The notes: generated by a model from the sequence alone, not told the origin. A stretch of 64,000 nt of DNA from Paenibacillus sp. R14(2021) (GCF_019431355.1 NZ_CP080269.1:5715001-5779000); one strand, 5' to 3'; counted from the first letter of the stretch, positions 1 to 10,825 are shown. Numbers and translations are program-made.

Positions 1-1922
<1,922 letters not shown>

Positions 1923-2025
1923 TACTGAACCCTATTAAGGGGTTCACTTCGGAAACTAACGCTAACATCTTCGCTCAGCTAAGTAATGACCTCCGCAAAG
2001 GTTCGTATCCAGTTTTCAGGATGCA

Positions 2026-2070
2026 ATACAAAAACAGCCCCTATATTAAATATAGTGGCTGTTTTTGTAT
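2026..2070 (+). terminator. Rho-independent terminator of the rRNA operon
   Basis: A 14-bp stem (ATACAAAAACAGCC at 2026-2039 with GGCTGTTTTTGTAT at 2057-2070) encloses a further small hairpin (CTATATT/AATATAG). The A-rich left arm and T-rich right arm make it potentially bidirectional. It lies about 100 bp after the 23S 3' end. Confidence 0.85.
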
Positions 2071-2215
2071 GTAGAAATCGCGAAAACGGTTGAGCTGCGC
2101 ATGTTTTTGTCCGAAAATAAAGGATATTGAAGCGTAAACCTCGAAAAATACAGTTTAGTCTTTTTTTACAATCGCTGAATTCGGAATGAACCCAATACAT
2201 CGGGAGGATCCTATC

Positions 2216-3172
2216 ATGAAGAGCATTAAAGAATTAAGCGACGGCGACGATTTCGTGGGCTTTTACTTAATTAAAGAAAGCGAGATCAAACAGACCAATA
2301 CAACACCGCCGAAGGATTTCATGAATTTGACGCTGTCGGACGCAAGCGGTCAAGTGCATGCGAAGCTGTGGGATGCCTCTGAAACGGATAAAGAACATTT
2401 CAAGGTGCTGACACTGGTTAAAGTGCAAGGGATTGCACAGCTCTACCGCGATAAATTACAGGTTAAGGTAAACCGCATCCGCAAAACAACAGAAGCGGAC
2501 GGTGTATCTCTGACTGATTTTGTCCGTGCCGCGCCCATTGAACCGAATGCACTGGTAGAGAAAATCTATCAGGCTAAGGATAGTATTGGTGATGAATCCA
2601 TTAGAGCCGTCGTCGACTATTGCTTGGCGAAGGTTGGCGGCAAGTTGGTTCACGCTCCGGCGGCAAAATCGCATCATCACGCCTATTATGCCGGACTTGC
2701 TTATCATATTGTGAGGATGCTGGAGGTTGGGGCATTTATTTGCGGGCAGCGTCCATTTCTGAATGCGGATTTGGTGAAAGCCGGCATTATCTTACATGAT
2801 ATTGCAAAGCCTGAAGAGATGGTGTCCGAGCTTGGCATCGTGTCGGATTACAGCAATGCGGGCAAGCTGATCGGCCATATATCGCTCTCTTCGCTGTGGA
2901 TCACGGAAGCTGCGCTTCATCTAGGCATAGCCTCAGATTCGGAATGTATACTTGCGCTGCAGCATCTTGTGTTGTCCCATCATAACTTGGGTGAATGGGG
3001 CAGTCCCGTTCAGCCGCAGCTGGCCGAGGCAGTGGCGCTTCATTATATCGACTCCTTGGATGCCAAGCTGCAGATGATCGAGGATGCGCTGGATACGACC
3101 GCCAGTCATGAAGATTGGACTGCGCCGGTGAGAGGGCTTGAGAATAAAGCATTTTATCGGACGAAGATATAA
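2216..3172 (+). CDS. yhaM: 3'-5' exoribonuclease YhaM-like (OB fold plus HD domain)
   Basis: A 318-residue protein. The N-terminal ~100 residues resemble an OB-fold nucleic-acid-binding domain (FVGFYLIKESEI, then VKVNRIRK). The rest is an HD metal-dependent phosphohydrolase domain: a His cluster SHHHAYYAGLAYH near residue 150, the HD pair in ILHDIAKPEEM near 195, and LSHHNLGEWG near 255. This order and length match B. subtilis YhaM, which degrades RNA or ssDNA from the 3' end. I start at ATG 2216 because GGGAGG lies 10 bp upstream; an in-frame ATG at 2186 has no such site. Single gene, followed by an unrelated oxidoreductase. Confidence 0.88.
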   Translation: MKSIKELSDGDDFVGFYLIKESEIKQTNTTPPKDFMNLTLSDASGQVHAKLWDASETDKEHFKVLTLVKVQGIAQLYRDKLQVKVNRIRKTTEADGVSLTDFVRAAPIEPNALVEKIYQAKDSIGDESIRAVVDYCLAKVGGKLVHAPAAKSHHHAYYAGLAYHIVRMLEVGAFICGQRPFLNADLVKAGIILHDIAKPEEMVSELGIVSDYSNAGKLIGHISLSSLWITEAALHLGIASDSECILALQHLVLSHHNLGEWGSPVQPQLAEAVALHYIDSLDAKLQMIEDALDTTASHEDWTAPVRGLENKAFYRTKI

Positions 3173-3233
3173 TAACTTACATAGGGCGGAGCAGGAAGGC
3201 GAGCTGCATGCGCCTTTGACAAAGGAGCCTACT

Positions 3234-4232
3234 ATGATTCGATTCGGCATCATTGGAACCAACTGGATTACCGATCAATTTATCGAAGCGGCGCGAGAAG
3301 TCGAGGGATTCGCGCTAGCTGCGGTGTATTCACGGACGGAAGAGCGGGCGAAGGAATTTGCCGCTAAGCACGGAATACCATTAACCTTTACGGACCTGGA
3401 GGAGATGGCTGCAAGTACGGAAGTGGATGCGGTGTATATTGCTTCGCCGACGTCTTTCCACGAGGTACAAGCGGTTGCCTGTATGAGAGCTGGGAAACAT
3501 GTCCTGTGCGAGAAGCCAGCCGCCTCCAACTCGCATGAACTGCAGGCGATGATTGATGCGGCTCGCGAGAATGAGGTGGTCTTTTTGGAAGCGATGAAGA
3601 GCTCCTTCCTTCCTGGTTTTCAAGCGGTAATGGACGCTTTGCCTTCACTTGGCACGATTCGTCGCTATACAGCGAGTTATTGCCAGTATTCTTCGCGCTA
3701 CGATGCTTACCGGAGGGGAGAAATTCTGAATGCGTTCAAGCCGGAGTTCTCGAATGGGGCATTAATGGATCTTGGCGTTTACTGCATTTATCCGCTCATT
3801 ATGCTATTCGGTGCGCCAGAGAGCGTGATGGCGAGCGGCACGCTGCTGTCGACCGGCGTTGATGGACAAGGCAGCATAATTGCAAGGTACAAGGAGATGG
3901 AGGCGACCGTCACCTATTCCAAAATCTCAAATTCGTCGGTGCCAGCGGAGATTCAGGGCGAAGAGGGGACGATGACGATCGACAGCATCAACCTCCCGCG
4001 CAAAATCAACATCCGTTACCGCGACGGGCGCGTGGAAGAGATAAGTGCGCCAGAGGAAGGTGCGGTGATGAGCTATGAGACGCGCGCTTTCCTCGACCTA
4101 ATCGCGAATGGGAAGCGAGAGTCGGACTTGAACTCGCACGCGAATTCACTTGCGGTCATGAGCCTGCTCGATGAGGCAAGACGGCAGCAGGGCATCGTGT
4201 TTCCGGCGGATATGAAAACGAATAGTGGGTAA
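3234..4232 (+). CDS. Gfo/Idh/MocA family NAD(P)-dependent oxidoreductase
   Basis: A 332-residue protein. An N-terminal Rossmann fold (FGIIGTNWITDQF) is followed by the family hallmark EKP in VLCEKPAASN near residue 93, then the C-terminal alpha/beta domain. Members oxidise or reduce sugars, inositols and related polyols using NAD(P); the substrate here cannot be read from sequence. The ATG at 3234 has AAAGGAG just upstream, whereas the upstream in-frame ATG at 3138 lies inside the preceding gene. A strong hairpin terminator follows the stop, so it is probably monocistronic. Confidence 0.88.
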   Translation: MIRFGIIGTNWITDQFIEAAREVEGFALAAVYSRTEERAKEFAAKHGIPLTFTDLEEMAASTEVDAVYIASPTSFHEVQAVACMRAGKHVLCEKPAASNSHELQAMIDAARENEVVFLEAMKSSFLPGFQAVMDALPSLGTIRRYTASYCQYSSRYDAYRRGEILNAFKPEFSNGALMDLGVYCIYPLIMLFGAPESVMASGTLLSTGVDGQGSIIARYKEMEATVTYSKISNSSVPAEIQGEEGTMTIDSINLPRKINIRYRDGRVEEISAPEEGAVMSYETRAFLDLIANGKRESDLNSHANSLAVMSLLDEARRQQGIVFPADMKTNSG

Positions 4233-4280
4233 AAAGCTGCGGCTGTGCGGGAAGAGGGTTCCGCGCGGCCGCAGTTTTTT
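4231..4280 (+). terminator. Rho-independent terminator
   Basis: Inverted repeat AAAAGCTGCGGC / GCCGCAGTTTT with a short inner loop and a T run, directly after the oxidoreductase stop codon. It also separates this gene from the convergent AraC regulator. Confidence 0.8.
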
Positions 4281-4337
4281 GTTTGGATGCACATCGGTTC
4301 GGGATCAGACGAGGAACAGTCTATTCTAGATTCCCGG

Positions 4338-5201
4338 TTATTCATTACGCTTATACCGTGCAGGGGTACTGCCTGCGAATTTCTTGAACATGCGGTAAAA
4401 ATGCGGCAGGCTCTCGAAGCCGCAGGCGGCTGCAATCTCTGCTACGGTGCCGTCGGTTTCTGTCAGCAATTCTTTGGCGTATATGATCCGCTTGGCAATA
4501 ATGTACTCCATCACATTAAGCCCGGTCAGCTGCTTAAACATGCGCGAGAAGTAGGAAGGGCTGACAGCGGCTCGCGAAGCGAGCGTAGACAAGCTGATGT
4601 CTTGAACCAGATGGCTGTCGATATCGTTCAAGGCGTTCTGCAGCCAGTGTGGTCTGGACTCGCTATGGGTATGCTTTTGGGCGCCGGGATTAATTTTACG
4701 GTTCATTCGAAGGAGGATGGTTTGCAGAAGCAATACGATCGCTTGCTTATATCCGGGCTGCTTCGACGCGAACTCCTCCTGAAGCTCATCGAGCAGCTCT
4801 TCGAGGCGTGTACGCTCTGCCGGAAGAAGTTCCAACTTGTAGCTCCGGTTAAGCTTGGCGGTTTCGAAGCATTGCAGGAACGAGAAGGCATCCTTCAAGG
4901 CAGCCGCAGAGGTCTGGACGAGCTGGCCGTTGAAGAAAAGCGCCGATGAGGTGATAGGTTGATCGGGATCGGGCATTGTTTTGTGAATCGTATTGCCGGG
5001 AATGAGGTAGAGATCCCCTTCCTCCATCTCGTAAAAGGCGTGGTTGATGAAGATCGACCCAGCCCCGTTATGGACGTAGATGATTTCGAACCAATCATGG
5101 AGATGATCCGGAAGCTCGGCTTGGAGATTCTTCGTATTCCGGAGCACCAGCTCGACGGGCAGGGCGGCATCGGATACGAAATGTTTGCGAAGTGGATCCA
5201 T
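4338..5201 (-). CDS. AraC family transcriptional regulator (cupin sensor)
   Basis: A 287-residue protein. The N-terminal half looks like a cupin ligand-binding barrel (LPDHLHDWFEIIYVHNG, EEGDLYLIPGNTIH). The C-terminal ~100 residues carry two AraC helix-turn-helix motifs (LSTLASRAAVSPSYFSRMFK and VAEIAAACGFESLPHFYRMFK). This architecture is typical of regulators of sugar or uronate catabolism in Paenibacillus. It is transcribed divergently from the UxaA-type pair that starts at 5355, which it plausibly controls through the intervening region. Confidence 0.92.
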   Translation of the reverse strand: MDPLRKHFVSDAALPVELVLRNTKNLQAELPDHLHDWFEIIYVHNGAGSIFINHAFYEMEEGDLYLIPGNTIHKTMPDPDQPITSSALFFNGQLVQTSAAALKDAFSFLQCFETAKLNRSYKLELLPAERTRLEELLDELQEEFASKQPGYKQAIVLLLQTILLRMNRKINPGAQKHTHSESRPHWLQNALNDIDSHLVQDISLSTLASRAAVSPSYFSRMFKQLTGLNVMEYIIAKRIIYAKELLTETDGTVAEIAAACGFESLPHFYRMFKKFAGSTPARYKRNE

Positions 5202-5292
5202 GATCCCCCACTCTCCTTCTAGGTGATAGATGCGGATAGTACAAAAAAAGGTATATTTTCAGCGGAATCCGTTATTTAAGTTCTGTATCTTT

Positions 5293-5308
5293 GTTTCTAT
5301 AATGAAAC
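5293..5308. promoter_or_regulatory. Palindrome overlapping a candidate -10 box of the UxaA-type operon
   Basis: GTTTC-TATAAT-GAAAC is a perfect 5-bp-arm inverted repeat centred on a consensus TATAAT, about 50 bp upstream of the lyase small-subunit gene. An operator over a -10 box would suit repression. The -35 region is weak. The assignment is inference from position and symmetry only. Confidence 0.4.
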
Positions 5309-5354
5309 TATATCGAACTGTTTTTGGAATGTCCATATCTTGATTAAGGGATTG

Positions 5355-5687
5355 GTGAGCAGAGTGGATCATGTCATAAGCACAGGCGCGGATGCGCTGT
5401 ATATGGATGAGCGCGATCATGTCGTGACGGCGCTTCGGGAAATTCGGGCAGGCGAAACGATTCAATACCGGAATGCGGCAGGCATTCAAAGCATTGCTGT
5501 GGCGAACGATATTCCGTTCGGTCATAAGGTGGCAGTCACCGAAGTGGAAGCAGGCGCTGACGTTCGTAAATACGGCGAGGTGATTGGGCGTGCGGTGATG
5601 CCGATTGCAGCAGGCCAGCATGTGCATATTCATAATATCGAGGGCATTCGCGGACGCGGAGACCTTGGCACGAAGGAGACGAAATAA
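5355..5687 (+). CDS. UxaA/SuyA-type lyase small subunit (SAF domain)
   Basis: About 110 residues forming one SAF domain, as in the N-terminus of altronate dehydratase UxaA or the small subunit SuyA of sulfolactate sulfo-lyase. Seen: ALREIRAGETI, then the conserved FGHKVAVTEVEAGADVRKYGEVIG and AAGQHVHIHNIEG. In this superfamily it pairs with the large catalytic subunit, which begins one base after its stop. The start is uncertain: GTG 5355 has AAGGGA close upstream, and TTG 5340 or GTG 5364 are alternatives. Confidence 0.85.
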   Translation: MSRVDHVISTGADALYMDERDHVVTALREIRAGETIQYRNAAGIQSIAVANDIPFGHKVAVTEVEAGADVRKYGEVIGRAVMPIAAGQHVHIHNIEGIRGRGDLGTKETK

Positions 5688-6854
5688 GTGACGAACCGTA
5701 TGATTATGGGCTATGAACGGGCGAACGGCGATATCGGTATCCGCAATCATCTGCTGATTATTCCGACAGTGATTTGCTCGAATCAAGTGTGCAGCCGTAT
5801 TATGCAGAAGGTCCCAGGTGCTGTTGCCATTCCGCATCAGCATGGTTGCAGCCAAATCGGAGCAGATAAAGAGCGTACATTCGAAATGCTGGCAGGTACG
5901 GGGAAAAATCCGAATGTCGGCGCAGTACTGATTATCAGCTTGGGCTGCGAGGTCGTGGATCCGATCGCGCTCGCTGAAGATATCCGCCAAACCGGCAAGC
6001 CGGTTGAAGTCTTCGATATCCAATCCGCCGGTGGATCCGTGAAAGCGATTTCGTATGGGACGGAGCTTGCGCTTCGTATGATGGCGGATCTCGCGAAGCA
6101 GGAGAAAGTACCGGTTCCACTGAATAAGTTGAAGGTTGCGGTAAAATGCGGCGGCTCCGATGCGACGTCAGGTCTGGCATCGAACCCGGCGCTTGGCGCA
6201 GCCGCGGATTCGTTGATTGCGGAGGGCGGTTCGATCGTCATCGGCGAAACGACAGAAATTATCGGTGCGGAGCATTTGCTCGCTGAGCGCTGCGTGACAT
6301 CGGAAATTTCCGATAAGCTGTATTACATCGTTGACCGCTTCGAGAAAGAAGTGGAACGGATGGGCGCCGACATGCGCGGCGGAAACCCGAGCCCCGGCAA
6401 CATCGCAGGAGGCTTATCCACGATTGAAGAGAAGTCGCTTGGCTGCATTAGCAAATGCGGTAAGGCGCCGATTCAAGGCGTTATCGAGTATGCGGAGCGT
6501 ATTCCGGAGCACGGACTATATTTCATGGACTCGCCCGGCAACGATATCGAGTGCGTATCGGGCATGGCGGCCGGCGGCGTGCATATCGTATGCTTTACGA
6601 CGGGACGCGGAACGCCGACCGGTGCCGCGGTTGTTCCTGTTATCAAGATTACCGGTAACAAAATGATGTTCCAGCAGATGGAAGACAACATGGACGTGGA
6701 CGTCAGCGACATGCTGGACGGAACGGTAAGTCTTGAGCAAGCGGGAGAGCGCATCTGGCAGGAGATTGTTGAAGTCGCGGAAGGCAAAGAGACGAAAGCG
6801 GAAGTGCTGGGGCACCAGGAATTCAGCATTAACCGAATTGGACCAAGCTTGTAA
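5688..6854 (+). CDS. UxaA family lyase large subunit (altronate dehydratase / sulfolactate sulfo-lyase type)
   Basis: A 388-residue catalytic subunit of the UxaA superfamily, which eliminates water or sulfite from 2-hydroxy acids using a metal centre. Seen: IMGYERANGDIGIRNHLLIIP, the conserved cysteines in HGCSQIG, SLGCEVVD, CGGSD and SLGCISKCGKAP, and a C-terminal FTTGRGTPTG. The split into separate small and large subunits is like SuyAB; E. coli UxaA is a fused protein. Starts at GTG immediately after the small subunit stop, so translation is probably coupled. The substrate is unresolved. Neighbouring Gfo/Idh/MocA enzymes and an AraC regulator favour a sugar acid. Confidence 0.86.
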   Translation: MTNRMIMGYERANGDIGIRNHLLIIPTVICSNQVCSRIMQKVPGAVAIPHQHGCSQIGADKERTFEMLAGTGKNPNVGAVLIISLGCEVVDPIALAEDIRQTGKPVEVFDIQSAGGSVKAISYGTELALRMMADLAKQEKVPVPLNKLKVAVKCGGSDATSGLASNPALGAAADSLIAEGGSIVIGETTEIIGAEHLLAERCVTSEISDKLYYIVDRFEKEVERMGADMRGGNPSPGNIAGGLSTIEEKSLGCISKCGKAPIQGVIEYAERIPEHGLYFMDSPGNDIECVSGMAAGGVHIVCFTTGRGTPTGAAVVPVIKITGNKMMFQQMEDNMDVDVSDMLDGTVSLEQAGERIWQEIVEVAEGKETKAEVLGHQEFSINRIGPSL

Positions 6855-6878
6855 AATAAGCCGGAGGTGCAAGGCTGC

Positions 6879-7982
6879 GTGAGCTCAGTAATAGCAGATT
6901 GGCTTGATTTGGAGTATCGGCCGGCTTTGCCGCAGAACAAGGAAATGGGCATCGGCATTATTGGCGCGGGCGAGATCGTGGAAGCTTGCCATCTGCCTGC
7001 CTATGAAATGGGCGGCCTGCGGGTGGTTGGCATATTTGATTTGAATCGTGAGCGCGCCGAGCGGCTGGCCGCGAAATTCGGCATAGCGAAGGTATACCGG
7101 GATATGGATGAGCTGCTGCTCGATCCCGAGGTTCAGTTCGTGGATCTGGCCGTACCGGCTAAGGTGCAGCCTGATCTTGCAGAGCGGGCTGCGTCGGCAG
7201 GCAAGCATATTCTGTGTCAGAAGCCGCTGGCGGAATCGTATCCTGAAGCTGCACGCATCGCGCAAGCATGCTTGAAGCACGGCGTTGTTGGGGCTGTTAA
7301 CCAGCAAATGCGCTGGTCCCCGAGTATACGGGCGAGTCATACGATCATTCAGCGCGGCTGGCTTGGAGAGCTGCTGCAAGCGACGATTCAGGTGAACGTA
7401 AAGCAAGAGTTTGCAAACTGGGGCTGGCTGCGTGAGATGCCGACGCTCGAATTCATGTATCATAGTATTCATTATATTGATGCGATTCGGTTTCTCTTCG
7501 GAACGCCGGAATATGTGTATGCTGACGGTTCGCGCTTCCCGGGTCAACGCACGATTGGCGAGACGCGTACGCTGCTTCACATGAAATTCCCGGGCGAAGC
7601 CCGCGGCTTGATTCACGATAACCACAACAATATAGCAGGCGAGGACGATTGGTTCGCGACGTACCGGTTCGAAGGCACACAGGGAACGATCAAGGGCACG
7701 AACGGCTCGCTGTATAATTATCCTGTGGGCCGCGAGGATACGCTGAGCTTTCATTCGAAAGCGATTCATGAAGACTACTGGTTCAATCCACGGCTGCATG
7801 GCAAATGGTTTCCGCATGCATTCATGGGCACGATGGGCGAGCTGATGCGGGCCGTCGAGGAGAAGCGCCAGCCGGAGAACAGCGTCGAAGATAATTTGAA
7901 AACGATGCAAATGGTGTTCGGCGCGTACAAGTCGATGGAAGAGAACCGGCCCGTCCCATTGGCTGAAATTGCGGCGTTGTAG
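6879..7982 (+). CDS. Gfo/Idh/MocA family oxidoreductase
   Basis: A 367-residue protein with a Rossmann motif offset by ~27 residues (GIGIIGAGEIVEACHLPAYE), the EKP-equivalent QKP in ILCQKPLAES, and a large C-terminal domain with several Trp and His residues (FMYHSIHYIDAIRFLFG). I start at GTG 6879, about 11 bp after CCGGAGG; the GTG at 6867 overlaps that ribosome site. It lies 24 bp behind the lyase gene and is followed by a terminator, so it looks like the third gene of the operon. The EKP to QKP change may alter cofactor handling and is unusual. Confidence 0.86.
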   Translation: MSSVIADWLDLEYRPALPQNKEMGIGIIGAGEIVEACHLPAYEMGGLRVVGIFDLNRERAERLAAKFGIAKVYRDMDELLLDPEVQFVDLAVPAKVQPDLAERAASAGKHILCQKPLAESYPEAARIAQACLKHGVVGAVNQQMRWSPSIRASHTIIQRGWLGELLQATIQVNVKQEFANWGWLREMPTLEFMYHSIHYIDAIRFLFGTPEYVYADGSRFPGQRTIGETRTLLHMKFPGEARGLIHDNHNNIAGEDDWFATYRFEGTQGTIKGTNGSLYNYPVGREDTLSFHSKAIHEDYWFNPRLHGKWFPHAFMGTMGELMRAVEEKRQPENSVEDNLKTMQMVFGAYKSMEENRPVPLAEIAAL

Positions 7983-8035
7983 GTGCATCCGACGGATTCG
8001 CATGAGTGACTGCCGAGTTGAAGGGTAGACGGACA

Positions 8036-8060
8036 AGAGGGGCGAAGGCTCCTCTTTTTT
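8036..8060 (+). terminator. Rho-independent terminator of the lyase operon
   Basis: Stem AGAGGGGC / GCTCCTCT (one G-T pair) with a 4-nt loop followed by a T run, about 50 bp after the oxidoreductase stop. The remaining ~200 bp before the next gene show no gene. Confidence 0.8.
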
Positions 8061-8270
8061 GCGTTTATTCCTGCTTATTGTTCATTTGTGAGGCGGACAA
8101 TTAACGGTAGACTAGTCGTTTACGCAGCAAGAGCTGGATAAAGTTGTTTTGGAAGGAACCGGAACGGGTATGTTAATGGGAGCGAGACGGCCTAGAGCTG
8201 CAACCTTTTCAGAAAAAATGGCGTTAAAAGGAAAGAACGCGATTATACAGAATCCATGGAGATGATAGAA

Positions 8271-9008
8271 ATGAAACACATTCAACAGATGGCCTGCTCG
8301 GTTGTCCTTGCAAGCGTGCTGCTGTTATCAGCTTGCTCGTCGGACAGCGGCAACTCGGCTCAGACGCCGGAGAGCGGTACGAACACAAATGCGAATACGC
8401 CGCAAAATGATACAACAGTTCCGAGTGATTCGAATACGGGAAACAACCAAGCGAGTAATGGCAGCACGTCAGGGAATAACACGGCCAGCAACGGAACTTC
8501 GGGCAATGTCGGAGACAATTCAACAGGCAACGATAATGGAAATTCTGCCCCAGCGGAGAATCCGGACGACTCGCAAGCTGTGCAGGATATTAAGGCTATG
8601 TTAGCGTTAGCCAAGACAGGTAAAGTGAAGGGCATTAGCTTCGCGGCACATGATTCGCTCATTGACGATGTTGAGAAGGCTTGGGGCAAAGCGGATCGTA
8701 CGGATTCAGCAGGCAAAGGCATCTATGCCACCTATAGTAAGAAGCACGCCGTGATCGGGTACAACAAAGGCAGTCGAATTTTCGATGTGCGGTCCGATGC
8801 TCCTGAGCTTCATGGGCTGACGCTTGACGATATCGTGTCTGCACTGGGTAAAGCCGCAAGCATCACGAAGAACGGATCGGATACCATCTACACCTACAAG
8901 GCGGGCAGTGACTTTCAGTTAAGATTCGTCATTCCGAAGTCGACGGGCAAGGTAGATCATATCAGCGTCTACTCTCCGGCAGATACGATTAATAATATGG
9001 CGGGGTAG
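8271..9008 (+). CDS. DUF4309 (YjgB-type) lipoprotein
   Basis: A 245-residue predicted lipoprotein. It has a hydrophobic signal peptide with lipobox LLLSAC, a ~75-residue Ser/Asn/Thr-rich low-complexity linker, and then a globular domain (SFAAHDSLIDDVEKAWGKADRTD, later LTLDDIVSALGK) that I recognise as DUF4309, found in surface proteins such as B. subtilis YjgB. Function unknown. I start at ATG 8271 because GGAG lies 9 bp upstream; the ATG at 8256 is too close to be preferred. Monocistronic, with its own terminator. Confidence 0.82.
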   Translation: MKHIQQMACSVVLASVLLLSACSSDSGNSAQTPESGTNTNANTPQNDTTVPSDSNTGNNQASNGSTSGNNTASNGTSGNVGDNSTGNDNGNSAPAENPDDSQAVQDIKAMLALAKTGKVKGISFAAHDSLIDDVEKAWGKADRTDSAGKGIYATYSKKHAVIGYNKGSRIFDVRSDAPELHGLTLDDIVSALGKAASITKNGSDTIYTYKAGSDFQLRFVIPKSTGKVDHISVYSPADTINNMAG

Positions 9009-9106
9009 CAGTCAGTCATCGGCGCGGTATTAGGCAAGCAGAGGCGGGCGTTTACAAACGTCCTGCCTGATGGTAAGCTGAGCCTATAGATTCATCCGAA
9101 AGCATC

Positions 9107-9147
9107 GGAGATTTCTTGTCCAACTGGACGAGGGGTCTCCTTTTTTG
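9107..9147 (+). terminator. Terminator after the DUF4309 gene
   Basis: GGAGA / TCTCC closing stem enclosing a second small hairpin (GTCCAACTGGAC), followed by TTTTTT. Confidence 0.65.
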
Positions 9148-9209
9148 CGTGTTGTGGGTGATATTTCCAGCTAATAGACAACCTGCTATACTAAATGGGA
9201 GGAATGCTT

Positions 9210-10213
9210 GTGCGAATTACGCTTGCGCAGCGTGATGAGAGGTTTCTATCCGTAGGGCTGTTTCAATTCGATAGCAGCGCGCTCGAGAAAATCCGCTCGA
9301 TCTCCGGGAGAACCTATGTGCCGGAGGAGCGGTTGTGGCTGATTCCTTATACTTTAAGCGCAATAGAGCAATTCATGGGGTCGTTCAAGTCTCACGAGAT
9401 TTCGATCGATGCGAAATTGATGGAAGCTTGTCCGTTCTTCAAAGAAGTCGGCACTAAGGCAGAAGCGACACGCGAGAAGGATGATGTATTATCACAATCG
9501 GGGTCAGGCTGGGATGCGGGCTTGGAGCATCGGCTTCGGCAAGCGCTGGCACTTAGAGGCTACAGTCTCAAAACCATTAAAGCGTATTGCAGTCAGGTTG
9601 AATGCTTTTACCGGTTTCTTGCAGCCCATCAGTTAGCAGCGAGCGATGCTACAGTTCAACGGTATTCGCTGCAGCTGCTTGATCGCGGCTGCTCCCATTC
9701 GCACGTCAACCAAGCGTTAAGCGCGATAAAGTTTTATCATGGCCGCGTTCTCGAGGATTCCATGACGACGGCAGCCTATATTCGTCCCAAAAAAGAACAT
9801 AAGCTGCCGAATGTCTTGTCCCTCTCCGAGGTGAAGCGTATCCTTTCATCGTTCGCCAATCTGAAGCACCGTTCCATTATGTATATCACTTATTCATCCG
9901 GGCTGCGTGTCAGCGAAGTTGTTCGACTTCGAATGAGCGATTTTGACCGGGAGCGGAAAACGCTGCACGTTCGCCAAGGTAAGGGCAGAAGAGACAGGCA
10001 GACGCTATTGTCCGATGCGGCGTTCGCCGTCATTCAGCAGTATGTTGAACGGGAGCAGCCGGTGGGCTGGTTGTTCCCTGGCATCGACATTCGCTACACA
10101 TCCAGGAACTGCTCGGACACCAGAATCTGCGGACCACAGAGCGCTATACGCATGTCAGCGTGCGAGATGTACGGCGAATAAAGAGTCCGTTGGATCAGAA
10201 TAATGGGGAGTGA
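9210..10213 (+). pseudogene. Tyrosine recombinase next to the integron, inactivated by deletion and frameshift
   Basis: An XerC/XerD/IntI-like integrase with an ~80-residue N-terminal extension. A SAM-like core-binding domain follows (LRQALALRGYSLKTIKAYCSQ), then the catalytic-domain start with the first Arg (SSGLRVSEVVRLR) and the beta-hairpin Lys (RQGKGRRDR). After GWLFPG the protein jumps straight to GIDIRY, so roughly 50 residues carrying the HxxR box are missing. Two extra bases near 10095 then throw the tail out of frame. Read in the other frame, the tail is IQELLGHQNLRTTERYTHVS, with the late catalytic residues, down to TGA 10211. It has the same orientation as the cassettes and ends ~110 bp before the attI-like site. 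Start GTG 9210 follows GGGAGG. Whether it was a true IntI cannot be settled, because the IntI-specific insert would lie in the deleted part. Confidence 0.85.
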
Positions 10214-10267
10214 TCGGGGGGTCTATGAGGAGGCGAACGTTCGTCAATTCCCTTTAATCTGGCGATT

Positions 10268-10333
10268 ATTCGAAATACGTAAATCCTCGGTTTGGTAGGA
10301 GTTATGTGAAGTGCGTAAATAGAACGTTAGGTG
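10268..10333 (+). other. Candidate attI site (simple L-R site at the head of the cassette array)
   Basis: GCGTAAATAGAAC followed by GTTAGGTG (10326-10333) matches the right half of the attC sites in this array (GTGAATACAAGAAC-GTTRRR), but no left half is present, as expected for attI. Upstream lie a related direct repeat (ACGTAAAT near 10278) and a second R-like box GTTATGTG at 10301. The first cassette begins at this G/TT junction. It sits between the integrase and the array. Confidence 0.6.
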
Positions 10334-10344
10334 AAATAATGTCT

Positions 10345-10769
10345 AAATGAAATTCTTCACCCCCGCACTTGTGAATCTCTCTTGGAGATTCACAAAATGC
10401 GGGTCTATCCAACTTGGAATAAGGGAATTTGAATGTTTTCTTTTTACTGGGAGGAAAAGCAAACACGATCGAAGAATTTCCTAATAAATGGTAACAAAAA
10501 CCAATCTCTCAAAAGACAAGGGATCGTTCTTTTAGTAGGGGTTAGGTGAAGAGGAAGCGCGCTTCTTAAGCGCATAACTCCTACTAAAAGAATAACGAAG
10601 GAAACGAAAGCTTGTCAAAGGCGAAAAGAGATTGGATTTTGTTGAAAAGCGTAGAAAAGGATGGAAATTCTTCGATATTCGGAATAGAACATATGTTTGC
10701 TTTTTATTTTGAAAGGGAAGAAAACATTCAAATGGGATAATAAGAAGTTGGATAGGAAGAATTTCATTT
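10345..10769. repeat. Nested long inverted repeat filling a gene-less integron cassette
   Basis: At least seven arm pairs are arranged symmetrically around ~10560-10580: 10345-10358 with 10756-10769 (14 bp), 10406-10415 with 10745-10754, 10427-10442 with 10718-10733 (16 bp), 10455-10464 with 10695-10704, 10468-10481 with 10663-10676 (14 bp), 10501-10509 with 10627-10635, and 10527-10539 with 10580-10592 (13 bp). A separate local hairpin (GTGAATCTC/GAGATTCAC) lies at 10371-10392. No convincing coding sequence exists in this cassette (10327-10969). Confidence 0.85.
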
Positions 10770-10825
10770 TCGAAGGAATCGAAAAGAAGAAAAAGCCAGT
10801 GGGGGTAACGCTTCGACCGCCATTA

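Noticed and set aside
4245-4949. 234-codon plus-strand frame
   Set aside because: Antisense shadow of the AraC regulator gene.
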